NCBI GenBank assembly: GCA_019096065.1
Contig: JAGUCH010000002.1
Location: forward strand, 7,266,501 to 7,330,500
DNA from: Paracyclopina nana
Lineage: Eukaryota; Arthropoda; Copepoda; Cyclopoida; Cyclopettidae
Reading direction: 5' to 3'
Length of the DNA: 64,000 nt
Shown here: positions 43,201-53,458 of the stretch, one piece after another
Layout: the number at the start of each line of letters is the position of its first letter
Numbering within the stretch: position 1 is the first letter of the stretch
Made by a program: the position numbers and the translations under genes
The notes under the pieces: generated by a model
Database searches by the model: none
Told to the model about the DNA's origin: nothing
Seen by the model: only the letters and a program-made list of their open reading frames with translations

Positions 43201-44040
43201 TACGGAACCGATAGTACCAAAGGAAGTGCAGAAACGGAGTCTTATTATGCCCCAAAAAGCTCTTACAAAGAAGCTCAACTTGCTGATGATGCTGAAGAGG
43301 CGGCGACAAATAATGTGCAGCCAGAAGTTGCTTACCAAACCGAAAATGCTAATGAGGGTGTCCAAACAGGGTCATACATGGTGGCACCTCAGGACCCGTT
43401 CATCAACACAGAAAAGGCCCTCGTAAACAAAGTTAGCGGCTCAGAAGGGTCTTTCACAATAGAATTCGAAGCTACGGCCAATCTAAGTGAAGATGAACAA
43501 AGAGGAGACGCAAAAGAATCATCCCAGTCGACGGAAGCGTATTTCACGACTGAAAAAGCGCCAACAAGCGCAACTTTCTCCAGTGTATCTTCTTACTCGG
43601 CAGAAATAGGTGGAGAAAATGAAGGTTTACACAGTGACTCGAGCAAATCAGAAGCTAATTATCCTGAGAGTTATTACAGCTCCTCCACAGGGTACTACAC
43701 GATTGCTCCTGTCAATCAGACAAGTGAGCCAGCAGAGGAGGAGACACTTGTGGCCAATAGAGGCTCTAGCTATCTAGGAGATGAAGAATCCAATTATGCC
43801 GGAATAGCAGATGCAGAAAATAGGAGCAGAAGTAATGCAGTCTCCGGCATCATAAATGCAAATGAAGCGGAGCAAAAAATGAAAGCCTCCTCAGCAGGAT
43901 TAGGTGGATACGCAAAAAGCACGGCTGGGACTCTGCTCGAAAGTTCTAACCAACCTTATAGCCCGCAATCTCCTCGAAAAACACTTGATTTGGTACAGCT
44001 GCAAAATCTGACCACAGAACCCTACAATCTGACACTGTAA
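37243..44040 (+). CDS. Large secreted coiled-coil protein with Ser/Tyr/Glu-rich tail
   Basis: Nine proposed exons join in phase to 1198 residues: 37243-37574, 37738-37897, 38048-38331, 38581-38998, 39203-39516, 41524-41569, 41631-41792, 42098-42292 and 42355-44040. The least certain junctions are the donor at 38332 and the small exon 6. The ATG at 37243 opens a clear signal peptide (MASFCEIIPSFITCALILTC). The first two thirds contain many heptad-like segments (for example LSGALQSLKAKISTMRANLQ and LSRINGKIDSLGALVKSK). The last 450 residues are low-complexity, rich in Ser, Tyr, Glu and Ala, with recurring short SSY, SNY, ESYY and EASY patterns and few Cys. I recognise no family. Composition suggests a secreted, self-associating structural protein such as a matrix, cement or silk-like product; that is inference. 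Intron 5 hosts the 39552-41329 element. Confidence 0.7.
39552..41329. mobile_element. 1778-bp palindromic element with TTAA target duplication
   Basis: Arms of about 645 bp (39552-40200 and 40685-41329) are inverted copies of each other, joined by about 485 bp of AT-rich spacer. The outer 70 bp are identical, both ends reading GAGTGAGAATCCCATAGCAG from the outside. TTAA flanks both ends (39548-39551 and 41330-41333). A TTAA duplication is typical of piggyBac and Kolobok transposons. The open frames in the two arms (39615-39977 plus, 40904-41266 minus) are mirror images of the same arm sequence and match no transposase, so the element is non-autonomous. It sits inside intron 5 of the secreted coiled-coil gene and accounts for most of its length. 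Confidence 0.88.
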
Positions 44041-44474
44041 TAATAGCGCATACAGGGTCTTTCATTAAGAGCTCACACTTATGAAAGTTTAGCACAAAAA
44101 AGGCCGCCAAACAAAAGGTTCTAAATTGAGCAAATAAGGGCTGTAGAGGCCATCTTTGCTAAATCATCAATTTTCTTGGCTGATTATATCTTTGTGTACA
44201 AAAGGCCATTTTCTCTTTCACGATCTTTGATTATTGTGGGAAAGCGCAAGTTGGACGACTATTCGCTATTTCAGTAAGCCCAACAATTTGATGAGAAAGG
44301 CTCTTACTGAAAGACTCTTTTATTTTTAAAGAAGCACTCCTCCACGAACGGATGAACCTTCTGGATCATTTGACATTTTCATTTTTTGATTAATCTGATA
44401 AAGTTGATTGTTCACAGCCTTTGTTCTTTTAAAAGCTTGTTGAGATCAGGTTGAAGCTCCGTAATTAATCGGAT
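44041..44474. other. Convergent intergenic region
   Basis: This 434-bp gap lies between two convergent secreted-protein genes. There is no clear AATAAA near either stop and no coding or repeat feature. Confidence 0.45.
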
Positions 44475-45227
44475 TCAGGGATTCTGCAAAGTAAACAGTA
44501 AGGCAAATTGATTTTTGATGAAGCTTTATCAGTTACCACTTGCGCTGAATTGGTGGGCTTTTTTTGGCCATGGTGATGTCTTTGAATGTGATGATGCACC
44601 ATTTGACACGTGGTTTCCAAGGTCTTTTGTCTTGCCGTAATATGCTTCACTTCTAGCCACAAATGCTTCAATTCCTCGGATAGAATTCTCACATGGTGCC
44701 TGATGTGACCTTTCTCCTGAAATGGATGGTGAAACGTGCATTTATGTGAGAATTTTGCCAAGTGAAAATCAAAATTCAAAAGCTCCATCAGTGCTCCATT
44801 ACGACTAGAAAATATTTTAAAGATAATTTACCTCAGCTGTAGCGTGGCTCTCATCTTGTGAAGCATCCATTTTGGAAATATGTATGGTCATCTCTTGAAT
44901 GTCCTTTCTCGTTTGTTGAATCTCATGATTGAAATGCTCAACCGAATTGTCCAGCCTCACCATGGCTTGAGAGCTTTGACCTCGATTGAGGTCAATTTGG
45001 CTCGCCAATTCCGCCATTTCTGCTCTCAGTTCAGCCACAGTTGTTTGCAGCCAATGCACTACGGTGTGGTCATTCGTGCTTTGGCGCAGAGTCTCCTGGT
45101 TGATTTTTAAATCGGCTACCAATGCCCTCAGATCGTGCAGGTCAGCCTTTAGGTCATCATGTTGGAGGTCACACAAATGGCCAGAGACCATAAAAATGAG
45201 AATGGCAGCGAAATTATTCAGCAACAT
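44475..45227 (-). CDS. Small secreted coiled-coil protein
   Basis: Exons 45227-44832, 44716-44537 and a three-codon last exon ending at 44475 give 194 residues. If the last intron is retained the frame stays open and ends at 44465. The ATG at 45227 starts a signal peptide (MLLNNFAAILIFMVSGHLC). The rest is a long helical coiled coil (VADLKINQETLRQ, WLQTTVAELRAEMAELASQI), ending in a His-rich stretch (MVHHHIQRHHHGQKK). The WLQ..V.ELR pattern recalls the N-terminal coiled coil of scabrous and other fibrinogen-related secreted proteins, but no fibrinogen domain follows. It may be an oligomerising partner or a truncated relative; this is weak inference. It faces the larger secreted coiled-coil gene tail to tail. 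Confidence 0.65.
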
Positions 45228-46441
45228 TGTGTTAGTTTAACGGCTACAAGTTTGCAACTGACGCCACTATTGGTAGCTTTAAAAAGGGCAGGTGGTGATG
45301 ATATCTTCCATATAATGCAACAACGAACGGACAGACGGTCGGGGGGACTCTTCCCAATTTTCAATTTGACACCTGCCCTTTTGAATACGGCACACCTGGA
45401 AGTGGCAAGCGAGTCTTTCTCTCTTTTTATTTTAAATGTTACAATTTCAGGTAAATATTTCCGTTTTTGGCCCCTCAACTTGATTGCTATTAGCTCATCC
45501 CAGAATCACTATCCTTATACGATTGCGCAAGATATAAGAATTTTTTTAAAAAAAACATGAAGCAAGTTCCTTTTGTAAGGCGATATTAAAAGTAATAGCA
45601 TCGTACGATCGCATTAAAGCCAAAATAGAAAATTGACTTCTGGTTTTATTCATTTTTTGATGGGCCATGCGATGCATGCTTTTGAACAGATGGCATGCAG
45701 TCGACAGCTAATAGGGTCAAGCTAGCTTTGTGTTCATCAATATAGAGTAAAACAAAAAGCAGCTTGCCTGACATGACATGACAAAGGCAGCAAGGCTGGA
45801 ACTGATTGAAAGCCTAATTAGACGAAAGTGATAGCCTAAAATACTGCTCATTTCATATATGAAAAAATGGCGGCAAATTAAGGGGAAAGAGAAAAGAAAT
45901 GGTTTCACAGAACCAGACCTTTGTGTGAGCGTACTACACTCGTTTTCTCTGTGGTTGAACTATCCTAAAAACAACGCAGTGACATGCACTGTAGCCTTAT
46001 CCTTAACGCAATTTGCTTTCTTTGAGAGCTGCTCGATCCCTTGGTGATGTGTCATAAATAAATAAAATGCGTGAGATAAATGTACGTACAACTACAAATG
46101 ACATTATATTAAGGCGGCATACATCATGAGAAGAGATGCATGATATATGGCTCTATTCCCTCTTAGATGCAGGAAAATGGTGAAAAGTCTAGTGAATAAG
46201 TATGTACTTTATAATACATCCAGTTGCACTTTGCTACCATTGATTGTTTCTGTCGTGTTATAGTATTTAACACAGTTTGGGCCATTCTTCATGATTAAGC
46301 AAATCCCTACTAATTCGAATGATGCAATAACATGTGCTAGCTATCTAGTTGGTGACTTATAATAAGAAATGATATTAGTCCGAACTAACTTCTTTTCAAT
46401 GAAACTCATCCAAATCAGTTTATTCAAATACTATCATCAAT
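45228..46441. other. Intergenic, nothing recognised
   Basis: About 1.2 kb between two minus-strand genes. It should contain the promoter of the coiled-coil gene and the 3' end of the IGFBP-domain gene. No repeat, RNA gene or supported open frame was seen. Confidence 0.5.
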
Positions 46442-47116
46442 TTATATGGATAACGACAGCCAAAAGCTTTCACCGGATTGCCGACGCCTTTTGGAAGAGC
46501 TGCTGAAATCGGGGAACGGAACAGTTGGCACATGCTGCAATAAAATCTGAATCAGAGAAGGAGATCCCGGCGGAGGTTTCTTGACAACTTGAGGGGTGTC
46601 TACGGCTGCTGGTCTGTTAGATTGGAGCTGTAGCCTCTCATCTTGACAGTAGAGAGCATCGGCCAAAATACCAAGCCTCCCTGGCCGACAATTGACTCCA
46701 TCCTGGAGGTGCTCCACATCCGGACCCGGACATAAGCTGGACGATTCTGGAACACACTTGCCAATGGCATGGTTCTCCTCAGCCCTCCCATCCCCAACCC
46801 TGGGCACATTGAACTTGACCAAGCACCTGAGGCCAATGGCACATTCTCCTTCCTGGTTCAAGTGTCCTCCACAGGATTGGCCCCTGGATCTGGCACACTT
46901 GAGGCAAGTACTGCACTCATCTGGATGCAACTGTCCTGAAGTGCAGTTTTTCTTCAACACTTCCAAAGGTACAGGGCAAATATCTGGCTGGCAATAGCAC
47001 TTGGGCAAGTTCTTGGGCTCATTGTTGAACACAAACAGACAGGGCTTGTCATTAGGGGAATCACAGCTCATGCACAACGAAGCGCAAATAGTTACCAAGA
47101 CTATAAGTGCCAGCAT
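46442..47116 (-). CDS. Secreted IGFBP-domain cysteine-rich protein
   Basis: Single exon of 224 residues with a signal peptide (MLALIVLVTICASLCMS). The N-terminal 110 residues are Cys-rich with the insulin-growth-factor-binding-protein layout: paired Cys in CYCQPDICP, then CSTCLKCARSRGQSCGGH and CAIGLRC. A second short Cys pair region follows (SSLCPGP, VNCRPG, LYCQDE). The C-terminal 60 residues are Pro/Ser-rich with a basic KRRR. Such single-IB proteins in arthropods are secreted to haemolymph and have been linked to growth-factor binding and immune response; the role here is unknown. The absence of introns is notable beside its intron-rich neighbours. Confidence 0.8.
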   Translation of the reverse strand: MLALIVLVTICASLCMSCDSPNDKPCLFVFNNEPKNLPKCYCQPDICPVPLEVLKKNCTSGQLHPDECSTCLKCARSRGQSCGGHLNQEGECAIGLRCLVKFNVPRVGDGRAEENHAIGKCVPESSSLCPGPDVEHLQDGVNCRPGRLGILADALYCQDERLQLQSNRPAAVDTPQVVKKPPPGSPSLIQILLQHVPTVPFPDFSSSSKRRRQSGESFWLSLSI

Positions 47117-49739
47117 CTTTCCGCTGGCTTTGTTCCATAAAACTGCTGTTTTTAGCCAACTACTTGAATACAGCCAACAGTTTTTCCCACCAGCGCGAGC
47201 ATAGGGTGGTGCTTAACCCCCTTCTTGATACCCTCTACAGCTTTCAAGTTGCCCCAGCAGCCTTATTTAATGTCTTGGTAAATAGCTCTCAAGTAGCTCT
47301 GAATTAATGCACAAAAACTGATTTGATCCCTTAAAGGCGTAGTGGACCTGGAGCAACATAACTTATGTTACAACTGAAACTCGTTTGGAACCAGATTTAG
47401 AGCAATGCAGTCTGGGTTTTTACACATTACCAATGCATTGCGATGAGTCATCTTCGTGTGGCTAGAGGCGAACATTTTTGCGTTTTTTCCTCTCTTCCTC
47501 TTTATTACCTTTTCTAATACTTCTGCAACTTCTCATGCACCATTCATTGAGGACAGTACACTCAACATAGTAATTGTGCTATATAAGGTTCATTCTGAGA
47601 AAAGCTTTAATGGTCGCGCTGAACGAATTTTACTGCCTAGAGGTTTCTGCTTTGAGCATTTTTAAACCAGGCTGTTTTTTCGCAACTATCAAATACAGAG
47701 TCACGCAACTTCTAGGTGAGCCATCGGGACGAAAGAGTGGAATGCGCGTTTAGTTTTGTAACAATTTGTCAATGATGACATTAAGCAGCATACAGAAGAA
47801 GCTTTCTTCTTTTTATTTGGTGACCATAAATATAAGCTGCTAAAAACAAACTTCATTTATCACCATACTTAAGTCCATAATATGTCTTTTCGCAAGTGCA
47901 TTGTGCTGCTCCCTACAAAACACAAGACGATTATTGAACGACTCTACGCTCTGCATTGATTGAAGAGAGTTGTCAAGAAGCGCAATGGAGAAAATTGACA
48001 CTTTTGACTTTCATATATTGTAAAATCAATCATGCTTCATAAAAGTGGGAAAGGCGCTGATGCATAAGAGCAATGAAAACATGCCTTGGCCTTCATTTAT
48101 GATAGCAGCAGCGGTGGCCAACTACAAGAGCGGCCAGGTCTGCAATTTATGAGCGTAACCCTGTGTTGATTCACATCAATCACCAAAACTATTCAAAAGA
48201 TCTTGAACAAGACGGCTCAAAGATCTAATGAATGCGCATTTTTCACCACTATTGCGAATTCCGCCAAATCGTCCGACATTTAGAAAAGCGCTCCGAATAT
48301 TTTGAGAGCACGGATGCTACAACAAATGATTGCTAAAGGAATAATACACGGCTTCGGCTCACTCAATGGAGAAAGTTGGTAGCGAAAGCGTGCAATTGAC
48401 AATTTTGTCGACAATTGACGAAAGGCTTAATAGACCATCTTTTCATAACGTTTTTTATTGCGACGTTGCTGAAATTCAATTTCAGCTTTTATTCTCTCTC
48501 AAGCTATGAAGTATTCGAGATGGAGCTCATTTAGATGAAAAATGATAGCATGTCGCTCATTTGATGAACACATACACATCTTGGAATGATAAAAAGCGTC
48601 TGTCTTATCGAAATGTCTACTGCTGATTCCGCTTATTACATAGCTGTAGGTGCAGAAATTCAAAAATGGCCAGGGCGATTTTTCGCCACTTCTTATTAAG
48701 ACAACGGTCCATTGACCAAGTAATAAATCCTGTCAAGATTTGCTGCATTTTCTTCAATGCCAAACGGGTGTCCCCAAAGTAAAATGCATGGAAAAAGTAT
48801 GAGGCCGAGCTATAACTGCCTCAAAGCAAGTTATGGCAATTAAAAGCATAAGTGAAAAATGAGAATTTCAGCCCATTAATCCATGTCATTTTTCCACACT
48901 TGACAAATTCTGATTAATGTTAAACTGACATTACTCTTTCTTAATGAGACGGAGAAAGCGGAGCGTTTTGTGAGCGCTTAAAAATGAAATCAAGGGAAAT
49001 GCCATAAAGTTAACAACCATGGTTATTGCGTACGTGGACCTTTTTTTATAAAATGGCATTACTTGAATTTCAATGCTGCGCACAGAGCCCATAATTTATG
49101 TTTCGATGCTCTGCATTTAGTGATGGGGGATTATTATAGGACTGATAGAGCTTTTCGGAACAACACTGTGAGCTATACAGCAAAAAAGATGCTACCAGCT
49201 ATTTCAACCATTGTCTCATGTCCTTGTTCAAAAGCCTACTGGGCGGTGAGAAAAGAAGTTTATCACCTAACGTATGTCCACGAAAGCTGCTCCCCGCAGT
49301 GATTTCGCGACTTTCATAATTCACGACATCCTGGAATGTCTGAAGGCGACACAGATCACTCGTCAAGGCAGTCTTGAGCAGTCAATCCTTGATAGAGGAG
49401 CAATGCGTTTCACTGCAGAAATAAGCTGTTTTCAATCCACCAATGGACTAGAAGAATTGCAACAACGGCATTTCGAGTCTGAAGATATTGTAGCAACAGT
49501 GACAATCATGAGGCAAGCTCCCAAAATTCTCCTCTCAAATTGTTCTCAGAAGTTGGGATTGTGAATCCACACGATAAAATTCCAATTCTAATAATGTGCT
49601 ATAAAGGAAAATGTCCCTCTTGTTTTAATAGCCAAGCAAATTGACCAATTTTCAAAATCAAGATTACGATCTAAAAATTTAAGTAAAGCCAATATATCAT
49701 TGTAATATAATGTTTTTAACGTGATGCTAACATAACATA
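47117..49739. other. Gene-free AT-rich region
   Basis: About 2.6 kb with no gene I can support. Two overlapping plus-strand open frames (49063-49302 and 49274-49564) have no signal, domain or splice context and were not called. The 5' region of the IGFBP-domain gene lies at the left edge. Confidence 0.5.
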
Positions 49740-50148
49740 ATAAAAAGATTTATGGAAAATATATTTAAATTATAAAACCTTAGTTTCTAAGTGATTAACT
49801 GTAAATGGATGAACTGAAAATGAAATTTATTATTTTTTATTTATTTTTTTATTATAAATATGGGGTATAAGGAGCAACTTTTGTTATTACCATACTAAGG
49901 TGTTCTCAATTTTAGGGGCAGTTATTTGATAAAAGTACCCCCAAAAATGATCCAACATTATCACGACATTCATTTTCAGCACATAATATAAAAGTTCATT
50001 TAACACATAAATAAGTTTAAATGACAATGATGTATGATTATTATAAAAGTAATCATAGAAAACAATCAAACCTCATTTAAGTAAAATTAGAAGTTGCTAG
50101 CCAATAATTATAATAAAATTTCATTTTCAGAGGAGAAATAGTTATTTA

Positions 50149-50332
50149 TTTCGAGCTGGGGCACGTAAAGTAGGGTCATTAAATAGCTGAGCGAGGATTT
50201 TAAAATGGGAAAACTCGAGTACAGCTTTACTAGCCCGAGCCTGCGAGGGCTGTAATTGTACGAGTGTTTTTCCATTTTAAAATCCGAGGTCAGCTATTTA
50301 ATGACCCAATTTTACGTGCCACAGCTCGGAAT
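50149..50332. repeat. 184-bp fold-back (hairpin) element
   Basis: The left arm (about 50151-50218) and right arm (about 50261-50330) are near-perfect reverse complements, so the whole unit can fold into a hairpin with a roughly 40-nt loop. The left half plus loop recurs at 178-291. It is nested inside the second copy of the palindromic element. Confidence 0.8.
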
Positions 50333-50515
50333 ATACAATTTTATATTCTGTAATACGATTTTTGAGTGTTTTAATGAAGTTACCGGGCTGCCCCGTGCCC
50401 TAGAAAATACTGCTTGGTTTTTAGTTGCTATGTGAATATCACTGGCTCTCATTAGCTAGCATCCAGTGTTTTGGGAGCAATTAAATAGACTTTTAAAATC
50501 CATTTCTTCAGTTGT

Positions 50516-50588
50516 GTGCCTATGGCACAATGGTTAGAGTGCTAGGCTCTTGATTCAGGAGTCTAGGGTTCAAACCCCACTCACTCCT
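50516..50588 (+). repeat. tRNA-like unit (degenerate, A and B boxes intact)
   Basis: A perfect RNA polymerase III A box (TGGCACAATGG at 50523-50533) and B box (GGTTCAAACC) are present at tRNA spacing. The acceptor and T stems do not pair properly and no standard anticodon loop forms. This is more likely a tRNA pseudogene or SINE head than a working tRNA. Confidence 0.5.
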
Positions 50589-50660
50589 TAACTTATTTTT
50601 TTTCTTTATCTGGCTTAAATTATGGTTAAAGTCCTATACATAGCATGCAATTTTCATCAT

Positions 50661-50733
50661 GTTTCCATAGCTCAGTGGTTAGAGCTTTGGGAAGCAAATC
50701 CAACTGTCTGAGGTTCGAATCTTGGATGATCCT
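50661..50733 (+). repeat. Second tRNA-like unit
   Basis: The A box TAGCTCAGTGG and B box GGTTCGAATC are intact. An anticodon stem (TTGGG with TCCAA) forms, but the loop lacks U33, and the acceptor stem does not pair. It lies 145 bp from the first unit in the same orientation. It is probably another tRNA-derived sequence in the nested insertion. Confidence 0.5.
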
Positions 50734-51678
50734 CTCTTTTTCCAACTTCTTTGAAATTTGGATTACTTCCATGGAATATGAGGGCATTAAATTACTTAAA
50801 ATCCCTCAAATTTGATTCAAGGGCTGTTAAGTATTTAATATCCCCCAAATTGCTTAGAAAGAACTGTGATATAAAAGAGCTGAGTCGGATCGGTAAACTG
50901 AATTATAACACGAGGAAATCGTATTACAGTATATAAAATGAATTATGTAACGTACAAACTTAATTCTTGCAAGTAGCACCCCTTTTTCAAAAAATCATAA
51001 AACTTTTATTAAGGAAGTACCCCCAGGTGCTACCAAAACAAAAAATGGCCATATAAAAAAGATTGCTCATAACATACCATAATTATAATAAAATTTCTTT
51101 TTTAGGTCATAAATCTGAAGTCTGTTAAACAAAGTTATATTGGCTAAAATTGGCAAAACTTTGACGGACAACATCTGGCTCCAAACAAAAAAGGGTCATT
51201 TTTATATTCTTTTATTTGAAAGTACTTACCTTTAGCTGACTCTAGGCTAAAAATGAAAAAAAATCATCCATTTTGCTCCAAAGTTACCCCCAAAAAATCA
51301 TGTTTCGCCCCTTGGAGCACAGTGGGCATTCATGATGACAACTTTTATGCCATTTCCGGAGAGACCCTAACATTGCACAAAAAATGGGTTCCTAAATGTG
51401 GTTTAATATGGGCACCAGGGAGGTCCAAAGTTTTACTACATAAGAATTTCACAAAACTTTACAAAAAACCCTTGGGTAGACCCTCCAAATGGTCCATAAC
51501 ATTTCCAGAAAGCTTTCGGTGACACTTGACTCACTCTTCCCTTATGTGGGATTCCAACTCTTATATTGATCTACAGGATAAGCTTTAGATCTGCCCGTGC
51601 AGCAAACCGTTTAGCGATAAAATTACCAAGCCGCTACATCTTGATTTCATTGTTAGGCCCAAAAGAAGAAGCTTGTCG

Positions 51679-52011
51679 ATGCCACCATCGTCATCTCGGA
51701 AAGTATCTTCGGCAGCCGGAGCCAAGAAATCCTTGTCAAGAATCTCTGAAGAAGAAATGATGGAACTATACAAGATGAGCTTCGGTGGTCAGAGATCGAA
51801 GTCATCAAGGGCTGCCGCAGAGGAAGAGGAAATCCGTCGGAAAATGACGAGAAAGCCGTCAAGAAAGATATCAAGAGAAGGCGATTACTTACTCATTCAA
51901 GAGAAAGTAGGAGTTGTCATGTCCCAAACTGGAGCCCAACAAATCAAAGAGACTCGAGTGCTAATTGACAGTGATGAATACCATTATATCATGAAAAACC
52001 TCCCTAAATAG
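51679..52011 (+). CDS. Small basic protein of unknown function
   Basis: An open frame of 110 residues from ATG 51679 starts MPPSSSRKVSSAAGAKKS. It is Ser/Arg/Lys-rich in the first 70 residues (RKPSRKISRE) with a more ordered end (DYLLIQEKVGVVMSQTGAQQ, then a short segment to LPK). It begins only 119 bp after the end of the decayed transposon copy. It could be a complete small gene or the last exon of a longer one: an acceptor-like TCTACAG lies at about 51569-51575, but the frame between is not open back to it. I recognise no family. Confidence 0.45.
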   Translation: MPPSSSRKVSSAAGAKKSLSRISEEEMMELYKMSFGGQRSKSSRAAAEEEEIRRKMTRKPSRKISREGDYLLIQEKVGVVMSQTGAQQIKETRVLIDSDEYHYIMKNLPK

Positions 52012-52764
52012 CCATATGCATGTGCTATTGCACAAGATCATATTGTATAATTCTGAGCTCTTCTAGCTTTCTATCAAGTAGTTAGCAATGATGTTGAGAC
52101 AAAAGACCGATGCATACCTTATAGCAATAAGGACATAGTGACATATAATTGCTACAAAAGCCAAATAAAATAAATATTATGCATTGTATAGTTGTACACA
52201 TCAGTACTACTCAACACTTCCCATAAATGAAATGTGGAAGGAATGCTTACATAAAAAATTATCTATTCACAAGGAAAGATTTTCACAAAGGAGCTCACTA
52301 ATGTGGGAAAATATACTGAAAACAATCCTTAATTAATCTAGTGTAATGTGTGATGGAGCAAAAGATTTATATATCAGTCAATTTCAATCAACTTTCTCCT
52401 TCGCCACCTTGTTGAGTTTTATCAAAGCAAATAAGGGACAAAATAACATCGGTTTTCTATCACCACAATATTGGCACAAGCCAAGGGTTTGAAGGAGACG
52501 AGCCGCATGTAAAGAGTACAACACAGAGAGGAAAAATATTTTTTCATCACTTCGCAAAGTTTGATGGTTGTAGAAGAAAATATTTTCCCACTCAGCATCA
52601 TAAAGAAAGCATCTTCTAAGCTAGGTAGCACAAACTATTAAAAGACCTTTTGAAGTGTGATTAGAAGCTCCCCGAAGTAAAACATAATCTAGTCAAAGGC
52701 CCAAATGCAAGTATGAAGGATCAAAAGGCACTATTTACTCAAGCCAAAATGGAAAAAGCATCTT
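52012..52764. other. Intergenic, nothing recognised
   Basis: About 750 bp between convergent genes. AATAAA at about 52166-52171 could serve the small plus-strand gene. No other feature was seen. Confidence 0.45.
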
Positions 52765-53386
52765 TTATTTGGCAGCAGAGTCTGAAACTAAAACACTTGA
52801 AGTAGAGGCCTTGCCATCTCCATCAGCAAGATCAGCAGCTGCAGCCCCTGAGCGATCTTTCCTACCCTGGATCTGAATATTGTGCTTCTCGATGTAACCA
52901 TTGATTTCCTGGCCTTTTTCAGTCAACTGTTTTTCCATGGACTCAATGAGCTTAGTGAGCTGCAAGGCAACAAAACCAAAACCTCAACAAATTTTTCATG
53001 GAATGTCCTCACTCGAAGCAACGATGAGCGTACTTTTTTTGCTCAGACCCAGCTCACTAATCTTAGCTACGATAGCTAGAAATCATACCTTTTCTCGATT
53101 TCCAGCCAGGGCAGGTTGGACTTCACCCACTTTACGTTCCACTAGGACGCCCCCAACGAGCCGGAAACACCTTCGATCCTTCTCAACTTTTTCGAGCGTC
53201 TCAATTACCAACCTAGGTTAAGAAATTGACTTAGCGGTGACCAACAGCCACATGATACCCTTACTTATGCTCATTCAGGTCCATTTGGAGCTCCGATACT
53301 TTGTTTGCCAAACTTCGTTGCTCATTTCGAAGGACTTGGAGCCCGTTTGCAACAGCTTCAGGCACAGATTGGACTTTTGTTGCCAT
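52765..53386 (-). CDS. PFDN2: Prefoldin subunit 2
   Basis: Three exons: 53386-53265, 53212-53089 and 52959-52765, in phase, 146 residues (human 154). Introns are 52 and 129 nt. The beta-type prefoldin pattern is clear: an N-terminal helix (LQVLRNEQRSLANKVSELQM), the hairpin VLVERKVGEVQPALAGNREK, and the C-terminal helix ending EINGYIEKHNIQIQG, followed by a Gly/Ala/Ser-rich tail. Prefoldin is the cytosolic hexamer that hands nascent actin and tubulin to the CCT chaperonin. It lies 72 nt downstream of MND1 on the same strand. The gap holds two AATAAA-like signals and an AAG just upstream of the ATG, compatible with co-transcription but weaker than the EXOSC cluster. Confidence 0.93.
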
Positions 53387-53458
53387 GGTTCACGACCTTA
53401 ATTTATTCCGATATTGTTTACTTTTATTAGACGAAAAGGCGGCAAAATTTGAATTTTG

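Larger units (their letters stand above)
49740..51560. mobile_element. Decayed second copy of the palindromic element, with nested insertion
   Basis: The block near 49770-50130 matches the centre of the 39552-41329 element (CCTTAGTTTCT, GGGGTATAAGGAGCAA). The block at 50935-51560 matches its right arm through to the end (GGGATTCCAACTC then TTAT). The left arm is missing or too decayed to see. The matching sequence is interrupted between about 50131 and 50934, where CATTTTCAGAGG is separated from its continuation AAATGAATT by about 800 bp. That insert holds the fold-back element and two tRNA-like units. The copy is much more diverged than the intact one. Confidence 0.75.

Noticed and set aside
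49063..49564. Two overlapping plus-strand open frames (79 and 96 codons)
   Set aside because: They lie in different frames with no convincing donor or acceptor between them, no signal peptide and no recognised motif.
50516..50733. Functional tRNA genes
   Set aside because: A and B boxes are intact but acceptor and T stems do not pair and anticodon loops are abnormal, so only tRNA-like status is claimed.
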